A stretch of DNA of 32,890 bases from Rubrobacter sp. (lineage in GTDB: Bacteria; Actinomycetota; Rubrobacteria; Rubrobacterales; Rubrobacteraceae). The notes beneath the pieces are model-generated. The model did no database searches, had not been told where the DNA came from, and saw nothing but the letters and a program-made list of their open reading frames with translations. Position 1 is the first letter of the stretch. Every line of letters starts with the position of its first letter. A program made the position numbers and the translations under genes. The DNA lies in assembly GCA_013695475.1 (NCBI GenBank), contig JACDAJ010000173.1, positions 1-32,890 of the forward strand, written 5' to 3'. Positions 22,206 through 29,083 of this stretch are shown here, one piece after another.

Positions 22206-23391
22206 ATGACGAACTCCTCGACGCCCGGTGATGAACGCCGGGTGTCGCTGCTTTCGCTCGACCGCTTCGCCGGAAAACTCGACGTGTTCTTTTCTTCTCC
22301 TCGATGGTCGCGGTGGGGTGGGGTGTCGCTCGTTGTGGCGGGAATTTTGGGGTTCGCTCTGTCTGCGTGGTTTCTCTTTCTGACTATTTCTTATTCGCCA
22401 TCTTCCGAGTTTGTGCCAGGCGGGATCGAAGAGATGGTGACGAGTATTGGCAACGTTTTGTGGCCCGTGAGGGACTTCTTCGTTCTCCCCGGTCTCGCCG
22501 GAGTTTATGCGCTCGTTTCCGGGGAGAGTTCGCGCGATGGTCGCGGCGGGTGTGATCCTCGCGGCCTTCCCGGTCGTGTTTTGGTCGCAGATTTTGCTGC
22601 TTGACTGGCTCTCCGACGCGCCCGACCCATACTATTCTTCACAGTCGGGCTTCATGAACTCCGAGGCTTTCTTTTTCCTTATGGGCTATGGAGGCTCCAT
22701 CGGGATCTTCCTCGTCGGTATCGCCGCTTTACGAGCGAAGGGACTCGGATTTTTCCGCTTCCTTCCGATCATAATCAGCGTTTTATCCGCGCCGTTGATC
22801 GGCTTCATCATTTTCCGGCTTTACTCGGGCGGGACGATCGTAATCGTGGAGCCGAACGTGTGGGTGGATGTCGCCGTGGCGACGCCATCATTCCTCGCCA
22901 GCCTCGGATGGATCGCCGTCGGAGTAATGATGTTCGGCGCAAAGGAACGCGAAGCAAAAACCATCTCGAAAGAGAGGCATGAAACCGAACAAAGAAACCT
23001 CGCCCTCGCCCGCCGACTTTATAACGAAGCGTGGGGAGAAAAGAAACTCCTCGTCGTGGACGAAATCGCCTCGGAGGATTTCTTCGACCGTCGCCGGAAC
23101 CGCGAGGGATCGGCGGCTTTCAAACAAGCGATCTCCGACCTCCACCACGCTTTCCCCGACTTGAATGTCGAGATCGAGGAGCAAACCGCCGAAGGCGACG
23201 CCGTGGCGACCCGCATCATATTCTCCGGCACCGACCGGGGCGGCGTACTTTATTACCCGCCGACGTATGAAACCGCGACCTTTGACGGAACTTTCACCGA
23301 CCGTTTCGAGGACGGAAAACTAATCAAACACGACGGCGAGATGGACGAAGAAATTTTGATGGAGCAACTCGGCCTTCCGTCGGAGAGATGA
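22206..23391 (+). pseudogene. Frameshifted membrane protein with SnoaL-like C-terminal domain
   Basis: Two frames together make one protein collinear with the intact gene at 24705-25892. Frame 1 (22206 on) gives the first membrane segments and runs to LPGLAGVYALVSG. Frame 2 (used from about 22525; open from 22507 to 23391) continues AMVAAGVILAAFPVVFWSQI through more hydrophobic segments to a SnoaL-like domain (NLALARRLYNEAW, HHAFPDLNVEIEEQ, GTDRGGVLYYPPT). Removing one G from the GGGG run at 22521-22524 restores a single frame. It may be a true pseudogene, a phase-variable switch or a base-call error. Alternatively the second frame is translated alone from ATG 22507 as 294 residues. Ligand and reaction are unknown. 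Confidence 0.7.
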
Positions 23392-23531
23392 TCGGCAACG
23401 ATTCCGGGACGATCCACTGGAATGTATCCTAATTCCACCGGAATGTCTCTGCGACGGGGAACGTGGGAGTATGCCTCATTCCTCGACCGGACTTTCGTCA
23501 AAAAAGTGAAGTCGGCTGAGAAGCTGACAAG
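23392..23531. other. Convergent intergenic region
   Basis: This holds two near-copies of a 13-mer (CCACTGGAATGTA, then CCACCGGAATGTC), and the AAGCTGACAAGCT words at the end next to the GNAT stop. No clear terminator was found. Confidence 0.4.
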
Positions 23532-24056
23532 CTATCCACGCAAGTCCATCGCCACATGCTCCGCGCCGTTCTCCCACCGGAACTCCTCCGGCAAGTCGAG
23601 GGCGCGAAGGAGATTTAGCATTTGCCGGTTCTCGTGGAGAACGAGCGCGAACATGTGCTTTATGCCCCTCTCCTTCGCGGCTTCGATGAGGTGCTTCGTC
23701 ATCCCGATGCCGAGTCCTTTGCCCTGGAATTTGTCCTCGACGAGAGCAGCGTACTCGGCGGCGTCGTCGGTGTTGTTTTCGCGGTCGTAGCGCACGACGG
23801 CGACTATTTCATCCTCGTCGTCGGGGTCGAGGGCGACGAGCGCGAAACGGTCTTTCCCGTCAACCTCGGCGAAGTGGCGGGCCTTCCTGTCCGAGAGTTC
23901 CTTCATCGGGCCGAAGTAGCGAAGATAAACCGTCCGCTCGCTCAAACGACCGATGAGCCGCTGAAGAGCCGGGGCGTCGCCGGGCCGTATCTCCCGTATC
24001 TCCACGCACGTCCCGTCCCGCAACGCCAACGTCCTTTGTGTATGTGTGGAACGCAT
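23532..24056 (-). CDS. GNAT family N-acetyltransferase
   Basis: 174 residues. The acetyl-CoA binding motif is QGKGLGIGMTKHLIEAAKER at 111-130, preceded by AALVEDKF on the fourth strand, and followed by ALVLHENRQMLNLLRALDL, the usual second half. The N-terminal ALRDGTCVEIREIRPGDAPA followed by LQRLIGRLSERTVYLRYFG is typical of the GNAT domain found alone or fused to acyl-CoA synthetase-like modules in protein lysine acetyltransferases (Pat type). The substrate cannot be assigned; a protein lysine or a small amine are both possible. It stands alone between repeats. Confidence 0.85.
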   Translation of the reverse strand: MRSTHTQRTLALRDGTCVEIREIRPGDAPALQRLIGRLSERTVYLRYFGPMKELSDRKARHFAEVDGKDRFALVALDPDDEDEIVAVVRYDRENNTDDAAEYAALVEDKFQGKGLGIGMTKHLIEAAKERGIKHMFALVLHENRQMLNLLRALDLPEEFRWENGAEHVAMDLRG

Positions 24057-24121
24057 ATAGCCGTATGGTATCGCATCGAATACGGAGCCGTGTTAAATGT
24101 CGTGGGAGGTTTTACATGAGA

Positions 24122-24194
24122 GCGCGAATCGCGAATGGTGTTTTTCGATTCGCGACTCAACGATTCGCGCGTTTCTCGCGATTCGCGGCTTTCG
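24122..24194 (+). repeat. GCGAATC heptamer repeats with inverted copies
   Basis: GCGAATC, GCGAATG at 24124-24137, then inverted copies at 24146-24154, 24161-24169 and 24177-24187. CGCGAATCG (24123-24131) pairs with CGATTCGCG (24146-24154) as a hairpin. The last copies form the 3' coding end of the next minus-strand gene, giving its C-terminus ANREKRANR. Confidence 0.75.
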
Positions 24195-24582
24195 GGAACT
24201 TCACGAGCTCGAGGAATTGATCGCCCTCGATTTCCATGTATCGGGCGGCGCTTTCGGGGGTGAGGGCGCCGGCCATGGCTTCGGTGAGATGGGCGCGGGT
24301 GGTTTGGAGGAGTTCGAGGGCGTGGTCGTGGTTCTCTTCGAGGGAGCCGCTCCAGCTTTCGTCCGCCTCTTCGGCTGCCTCCGCGAACGACTTTCCTTCG
24401 AGGACGAGGGCGGCGAGTTCGATGGCGCGGTACGTCGAGGGGGCGAGGCGACGCTCGGGGGAGACGAGGCCGACCGTCGTGTTCAGGCTCACGGCGTAGC
24501 GGAGGAGGTCGGCGACGCGCCTTGCTTCATCTTCGGATACGCGGAGTTCGGTCTTATGCGCTTTGCTCTCCTCTTTGTCCAT
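24157..24582 (-). CDS. Small hypothetical protein
   Basis: About 141 residues from ATG 24582, which follows GGGGAAAGG; ATG 24621 is in frame but lacks a good site. It is charged and largely helical: DEARRVADLLRYAVSLNTTV, then PSTYRAIELAALVLEGKSFA, then a short hydrophobic stretch LTEAMAGALTPESAARYM. I do not recognise the family. It lacks membrane segments and metal motifs. The last nine residues (ANREKRANR) are encoded by heptamer repeats, so the original C-terminus may have been replaced or extended. Confidence 0.6.
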   Translation of the reverse strand: MDKEESKAHKTELRVSEDEARRVADLLRYAVSLNTTVGLVSPERRLAPSTYRAIELAALVLEGKSFAEAAEEADESWSGSLEENHDHALELLQTTRAHLTEAMAGALTPESAARYMEIEGDQFLELVKFPKAANREKRANR

Positions 24583-24673
24583 AAAATGCCTTTCCCCTCG
24601 AAGTCGTGGTGAATGCTTCACTCTATCTTAATCGCTGCGCGTTCGGGCTTCTATTTTACGCGCCGGTCGGGGA

Positions 24674-24679
24674 TATACT
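24674..24679 (+). promoter_or_regulatory. Possible -10 box (TATACT)
   Basis: TATACT lies 31 bp before the TTG start at 24705, in an AT-rich patch (ATATACTATATTCATG) unlike its surroundings. The -35 region is poor. Confidence 0.35.
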
Positions 24680-24704
24680 ATATTCATGTGAGGAGTGGTG
24701 CATT

Positions 24705-25892
24705 TTGGCTCTCGAAACCACACAAAGACCTCCGGGACGCGGCTTCGACTTCGTGGCGGCGTTGTCGGGAGCGCCGCTGATGGTGTGGTGGGGAGGGGTA
24801 GCCGTGATCTCGGGCGGAACCATGTTCGTGCTTGCGGCCTTCGTTTCGTTTGCGCTGGCGGTCGGCCTCATCTCCCCGCTCTCACCCGGATACGAGATGT
24901 TCGCCGAGGAATACGCCGCCAAAAGGATGCTTCTCATGGCATACGAGCTCACGGGACCGCTTGGAAGCCTTCTCGTTGCGACGGGTATGTTCGGGGTACT
25001 CGCCTTGTCGCGGATGCGTTTCGGGAAGCTCTCCGGCACGACGAAAACGGGCGTCGTGATCTCCCTCGTATCCGGCTTTTGCGCGGCGGCGATCATCGTC
25101 TACGCGTACTTGCCGCGTTATTCCACGCCGGAGCCGATCGTGTTTTACGTGTCTCATGGCGCATACGCCGCCTCGTTTCTCGGTTGGATATGCGGCGTCC
25201 TCCTCGTTGGAATTCCCGCTTTTCGGGTGGGATCCCTCGGGCGGTGGAGGTTCATGTTCGCCCCGCTCGCGCTCGCATGCTTTCCGGCGTACCAGATCGT
25301 CTTCTTTCTCATATACCCGATGGGCTTCTTCTCCCTCATGGAGCCGGGTTTCGCGCTCGCTGCGGCCATCGAGACGCCGAGGGCGCTGGGCGGCGTCGGA
25401 TGGATCCTCTTCGGCCTCGTCCTCCTCGGCGCGCATGAAAAGGAACTCGCCTTGAAAAAGAAAGAAAACCTCGCCCTCGTGCGCCGTTTCTACGAGGAAG
25501 TATGGAATAAAGGAGCCTTCGACCTCGCGGACGAAATCCTCGCCCCCGGCTTCGTGAATCATCGCCACAGAGCCGAAGGAGCGGAGAACTTCAAACATTA
25601 CCTCGCCGCCCTCCACGCCACCTTCCCCGACCTCGACCTCGCAATCCAAACCCAAACCTCCGACGGAGAGAACGAAGTCGCCACCCGCTGCGAGATGCGC
25701 GGAACCGACCGGGGCGGAGTCCTTTACTATCCGCCGACGAACAAAATCGTCGCCTTCACCGGAATATTCACCGACACGGTGAGAGACGGTCGCATCACCG
25801 CACATCGCGGAGAAATAGACGAAGCCGCCCTCTTCGAGCAGCTCGGCCATGAAAAGCCGCGGATAGCGAATCGAGAGTCGCGAATCGAATAA
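24705..25892 (+). CDS. Membrane protein fused to SnoaL-like domain
   Basis: About 395 residues from TTG 24705, preceded by AGGAG; ATG 24606 in the same frame lacks a binding site and would add 33 unlikely residues. Residues 10-245 hold six or seven hydrophobic segments. From about 255 a SnoaL/ester-cyclase-like domain follows: NLALVRRFYEEVWNKGAFDL, then FVNHRHRAEGAENF, FPDLDLAIQTQTSDGENEVA and FTGIFTDTVRDGRITAHRGE. Such small alpha+beta barrels bind hydrophobic ligands. The fusion to a membrane domain is unusual, and the function is unknown. The last residues (RIANRESRIE) come from GCGAATC heptamers. It is a paralogue of the frameshifted gene at 22206-23391. Confidence 0.8.
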   Translation: MALETTQRPPGRGFDFVAALSGAPLMVWWGGVAVISGGTMFVLAAFVSFALAVGLISPLSPGYEMFAEEYAAKRMLLMAYELTGPLGSLLVATGMFGVLALSRMRFGKLSGTTKTGVVISLVSGFCAAAIIVYAYLPRYSTPEPIVFYVSHGAYAASFLGWICGVLLVGIPAFRVGSLGRWRFMFAPLALACFPAYQIVFFLIYPMGFFSLMEPGFALAAAIETPRALGGVGWILFGLVLLGAHEKELALKKKENLALVRRFYEEVWNKGAFDLADEILAPGFVNHRHRAEGAENFKHYLAALHATFPDLDLAIQTQTSDGENEVATRCEMRGTDRGGVLYYPPTNKIVAFTGIFTDTVRDGRITAHRGEIDEAALFEQLGHEKPRIANRESRIE

Positions 25893-25910
25893 GAACGACT
25901 CGCGGCTCTT
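25854..25910. repeat. GCGAATC heptamers and hairpin between convergent genes
   Basis: GCGAATC, GAGAGTC, GCGAATC run in 7-bp register at 25866-25886. GAGTCG (25875-25880) can pair with CGACTC (25896-25901), and outer AGCCGCG with CGCGGCT (25901-25907). It covers the end of the plus-strand gene and lies just before the stop of the minus-strand one, so it may terminate both. Confidence 0.6.
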
Positions 25911-25911
25911 C

Positions 25912-27159
25912 TCACGTCGCAGCCGGACGCGGCGCGAATGCCCGATGCCCGGTTATCGCCTGTCCCACGATGAGCGTGTTCACGTCGTTGGTTCCCTCGT
26001 ACGTGTACACGCCCTCGATGTCCGCCATGTGTTCGATGACGCGGTAGTCGAGGAGGATGCCGTTCCCGCCGAGAACCTCGCGGGCGAGGGCGGCGATGCC
26101 ACGCGCCTTCGAGACGTTGTTCATTTTGAACATCGAGACGAGCGGCGCGTCGAGTTCCCCGGCGTCTTTCAGTCGGGCTATGTGGATGGCGAGGAGTTGC
26201 ATTTGCGAGATGTCGTTTACCATGCTCACGAGCTTTTGCTGGACGAGCTGGAACGAGGCGAGCGGATGCCCGAACTGCTCGCGCTCCTTCGTGTACGCGA
26301 GCGCGGTTTCATAGCAATCCATCGCCTGACCGAAGCCGTCCCACCCCACGCCGTAGCGCGAATGAGTGAGTATCGAGAGCGTCGAGCCGAGGCCGTCCGC
26401 CTTCGGAAGGCGGTTCTCCTCCGAAACAAAGCAGTCTTTCATCGTGATGTGCGTTTGCCACGCGGAACGCTGCGAGCCTTTCCTCGGAAGCACGTCGGCC
26501 TCGAAGCCGTCGGTGTCCGTCCCGCCCTCGACGAGGAAGCCGGAGACTTTTCCGTCGTCCATCTTCGCCCATATCACGGCGACGTCGGCGAAGGAGGCGT
26601 TCCCGATCCACCGCTTCTCCCCGTCGAGGACGTATCCCCCCTCGACTTTCCTCGCGGTCGTCTCCATCGCGGACGGGTCGCTCCCGGCGTTCGGCTCGGT
26701 CAGCCCGAAGCACCCGATCTTCTCGCATTTCGCCATCGCGGGGAGCCACTTCTGTTTTTGCTCCTCGCTCCCAAGCTCGTGAATGGCCGTCATAGCCAGC
26801 CCCGACTGAACATGGAGAAAAGTCGCCAACGACCCCGAACCCCGCGCAATTTCGGCGATGGCAAGCCCATACGCGACATTGTTCCACCCCGCGCACCCGT
26901 ACTCCTCGGAGAATACGCCCCCCATCACCCCCGTCTCCCCGAGCTTCGGAAGCACATCGAACGGAAACTCCGCCCGATCCCAATTTTCAGCCGCGCCCGG
27001 AATCACATGCTCGTCCACGAACGCCCTCACCGAGTCCCGAACCGCCGCCTCATCCTCCGTGAGGAGCGCCCCCGACCTCACAAAATCCGCCGCTCGCGTG
27101 TCCCTCCGGGTTCCCTCCGGCGTCATCGTCATAGCCCCGTCCCTTCGCGTATTTTCCAT
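25912..27159 (-). CDS. Acyl-CoA dehydrogenase, glutaryl-CoA dehydrogenase-like
   Basis: About 415 residues from ATG 27159, which has GGAGAGAGGG upstream; ATGs at 27204, 27132 and 27126 are alternatives. The FAD enzyme signatures are GCFGLTEPNAGSDPSAMETT, then GEKRWIGNASFADVAVIWAK and FGHPLASFQLVQQKL. The C-terminal part (SRYGVGWDGFGQAMDCYETA, then LGGNGILLDYRVIEHMADIE and VYTYEGTNDVNTLIVGQAIT) closely follows glutaryl-CoA dehydrogenase. The catalytic base is E388 in TYEGT. Glutaryl-CoA dehydrogenase oxidises and decarboxylates glutaryl-CoA to crotonyl-CoA in lysine and tryptophan breakdown, which could feed C4 acyl-CoA into the PHA pool. Another short-chain substrate is possible. Confidence 0.88.
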   Translation of the reverse strand: MENTRRDGAMTMTPEGTRRDTRAADFVRSGALLTEDEAAVRDSVRAFVDEHVIPGAAENWDRAEFPFDVLPKLGETGVMGGVFSEEYGCAGWNNVAYGLAIAEIARGSGSLATFLHVQSGLAMTAIHELGSEEQKQKWLPAMAKCEKIGCFGLTEPNAGSDPSAMETTARKVEGGYVLDGEKRWIGNASFADVAVIWAKMDDGKVSGFLVEGGTDTDGFEADVLPRKGSQRSAWQTHITMKDCFVSEENRLPKADGLGSTLSILTHSRYGVGWDGFGQAMDCYETALAYTKEREQFGHPLASFQLVQQKLVSMVNDISQMQLLAIHIARLKDAGELDAPLVSMFKMNNVSKARGIAALAREVLGGNGILLDYRVIEHMADIEGVYTYEGTNDVNTLIVGQAITGHRAFAPRPAAT

Positions 27160-27220
27160 GACCCTCTCTCCGGCAAGGATATGCCGCCCCGCCTCCGTGG
27201 TCAATGCGGGTCGCTTCGCG

Positions 27221-27279
27221 GGTCGCTTCGCTCCGGTTGTTGGTTATTGGTTATTGGTTATTGGCAAAAACCAATAACC
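27221..27279 (-). repeat. AACCAAT/GGAGCGAAGCGACC element, copy 1 with hairpin
   Basis: On the minus strand CCAATAACCAATAACC-type heptamers run into CAACAACCGGAGCGAAGC and then GACC. GGTTATTGG (27256-27264) and CCAATAACC (27271-27279) form a 9-bp hairpin with loop CAAAAA. Confidence 0.75.
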
Positions 27280-27350
27280 CGGATTATTCATGAAGAGGCC
27301 GCCGGAGAGTGGGACTTTCCTCGAAAGGCGAGAGTCCGAGGGGTCGGGAG

Positions 27351-27586
27351 CCGGAAGCCGTTCGCTGGCGCCCGCTTCGGGAGTCGGGGAAAGGAGTGGG
27401 CGCGAGGCTCGCGCCGCCCGGGCATCCGGTCGAGTCTGGCGCGGGTTTGCCGGGCGGGGAGGCGAAGGCGCCGAAGGAGAGAAGGCCGCGAAGGTCGAAA
27501 ACGCCCCCCGACTCCCGGCTTTTCACACGGAAATCTCGTGAACAATCCGTGCCAAAAACCAATAACCAAAAACCAATAACCAAACC
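27351..27586 (-). repeat. Dispersed heptamer-headed element, copy C
   Basis: On the minus strand it has a GGTTATT/GGTTTTT heptamer head (27552-27586), then TTCGCCTCCCCGCCCGGC (27448-27465, exact match to copy A), CTCGACCGGATGC (27421-27433, exact match to copy B) and CCCGACTCCCG further on. Confidence 0.6.
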
Positions 27587-27616
27587 GGGAGCGGAGCCGC
27601 AGGCGGAGCGACACCC
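27552..27616 (+). repeat. AACCAAT element, copy 2
   Basis: AACCAAT and AACCAAA heptamers at 27557-27584 are followed by CCGGGAGCGGAGC and, after a short insert, GGAGCGAC. It resembles copies at 27221-27279 (opposite strand) and 31064-31114. Confidence 0.65.
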
Positions 27617-27659
27617 GTGATCACGTTTACGTCCTCCCCTTCATGGCGATACTCCTTCT

Positions 27660-27687
27660 CGTAAGATACATGTCTGGTATATTTACG
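27660..27687 (+). promoter_or_regulatory. Imperfect inverted repeat upstream of hydrolase
   Basis: Arms CGTAAGATAC (27660-27669) and GTATATTTACG (27677-27687), with a single inserted base, lie 39 bp before ATG 27727. TATATT in the right arm could be a -10 box, so this may be an operator on the promoter. Confidence 0.4.
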
Positions 27688-27726
27688 TGCGTAATGCACT
27701 TAGTCGAGTATGAGGAGGTGAGGCGT

Positions 27727-28626
27727 ATGCCGGTCGCTATAACGGAGAGGGTGAGCATAGATTACGACGAGGCTGGGGAGGGATTTCCGCTCTTTTTGAT
27801 CGGGGGCCTCGGGTTTGGTCGATGGGGGTGGTTTCGGCAGGTTCCGGCTTTGTCGAGGCATTTCCGGGTCGTCACCTTCGATGTGAAGAGGGAGCGGGTT
27901 TTGCGGGACGGGGTCGGGGATCTCGCCTCGGACGTGGTCGCGCTCATGGACTATCTCGGGGTCGGGAAGGCTCATGTGCTTGGGGCTTCGCTCGGGGGGT
28001 TCGTCGCGCAGGAACTCGCGCTTCTCCGCCCGGATCTCGTCGAGCGGCTCGTCCTCATATCCACGAGCTATGGCGGCCGGGGCCGCGAGACGATGTCGCC
28101 GTCCGCCCTCATGGACATGCTCGGATGGGGTTCCTTCACGCCGGAAGGAAGCGTCCGGCGCGGTTTGGAAGGGGCGACTTCGGAGAAGTATCGGTCGGAG
28201 CGTCCCGACGAGTTCGAGGAGATCGTCCATTCGAGGCTCGCCGATTCGCCGTCGCCGAGCGCGTATTTCGATCAAATGCAAGCCGGGGCGAGCTTCGACA
28301 TCTCCGGCTCCGTCGAGGACATAACGGCCCCCGCGCTCGTCGTCCACGGCGGCGAAGACCGTTTCGTGCCGCCCGCGAACGCCGCCGCCCTCGCCGAGAA
28401 CCTCCCGGAGGCGAAGCTCCGCGTCCTCGACGAGGCGGGGCATCTCGTCTTCATCGAACGCTTCGCCGACGTGAACCGCGAAATCGTGGGCTTCCTCAAA
28501 CCCCGGAAGTCCCGTCCTCCCGAGGCCGAGGAAAAAGGCACGTTCGAGGAGATCCTCGCCGGATGCGCCGGAGTCGTATCGCGCACCGGGAAGCGGCTGT
28601 CGTCCCTCGTTCGGCCCGGCGGATAG
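27727..28626 (+). CDS. Alpha/beta hydrolase
   Basis: About 299 residues from ATG 27727, chosen for the strong GAGGAGGTGAGG site; the frame is open from 27643 but no better start exists there. It has the catalytic triad S88 in GASLGG, D211 in GGEDRFV and H239 in AGHLVF. The oxyanion region is LIGGLGFGRWGW. After the fold comes a tail of about 40 residues (RKSRPPEAEEKGTFEEILAG and on) not usual for the family. The enzyme could be an esterase, a lactonase or a PHA-related thioesterase. It lies 457 bp upstream of phaC on the same strand, which hints at but does not show a polymer role. Confidence 0.87.
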   Translation: MPVAITERVSIDYDEAGEGFPLFLIGGLGFGRWGWFRQVPALSRHFRVVTFDVKRERVLRDGVGDLASDVVALMDYLGVGKAHVLGASLGGFVAQELALLRPDLVERLVLISTSYGGRGRETMSPSALMDMLGWGSFTPEGSVRRGLEGATSEKYRSERPDEFEEIVHSRLADSPSPSAYFDQMQAGASFDISGSVEDITAPALVVHGGEDRFVPPANAAALAENLPEAKLRVLDEAGHLVFIERFADVNREIVGFLKPRKSRPPEAEEKGTFEEILAGCAGVVSRTGKRLSSLVRPGG

Positions 28627-29083
28627 TGGCTCTCCTTCGCCGAGCCGCCGGAAGCCGCGCCACTCCGCCTCCGCCCCACCCACCCCGAAGGCCGGGCGCG
28701 AAGGCGAGACACTCTCCGAAAATACCCGCCAAACCAGGCGGGAGGATGCCGCCGAACCCGAAACAGCGCCGTCCGAGCGCGGCGTTCCCGAATGCGGCGT
28801 TCCCGGGCGCGGCCGTCGGCTCGTTCCCGCGACACGGGTGGGCGGTCGCCTCGTTTCCGGGGGGTTTTCCGGCGAGGCGCCTATGCGAAGTGGATGTTTT
28901 GCAAAGGTCGGCATCTCCGGTCGGGCATGGTACGGGATCCTCGCGGGAGAAGGGATCGAGAGCATCTCGAACTTCCGCTTTCGACGGGTTTCGTGCGTTT
29001 CGTGAAGTGGGAAGAATTGATGGGCGAGGCTCCATGCCACGCGATAGACTTTGGATGGAAACGCGAGGAAAGGGAAGCAGCTT
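28627..29083. other. 457-bp intergenic region upstream of phaC
   Basis: I see no gene. It contains a short direct repeat (GCGGCGTTCCCG at 28780-28791 and 28795-28806) and the phaC binding site GGAAAGGGA. The long open frame on the minus strand through this region is a shadow of phaC and the hydrolase. A promoter for phaC probably lies within 100 bp of the start, but no clear boxes were identified. Confidence 0.5.

Larger units (their letters stand above)
27160..27726. other. 567-bp divergent intergenic region packed with repeats
   Basis: No gene is supported. Contents in order: a 12-bp tandem GCGGGTCGCTTC x2 (27206-27229), AACCAAT-type elements on both strands, dispersed element C, a palindrome CGTGATCACG (27616-27625), and an imperfect inverted repeat (27660-27687) before the hydrolase. 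Open frames here are GC-rich shadows of repeat sequence. Confidence 0.6.

Noticed and set aside
27290-27541. A small gene in the 27160-27726 gap
   Set aside because: The open frames coincide with dispersed element C and repeat heptamers and lack ribosome binding sites.
25945-27579. A 544-residue plus-strand open frame opposite the acyl-CoA dehydrogenase
   Set aside because: Antisense shadow of a clear FAD enzyme; it runs on into repeat sequence.
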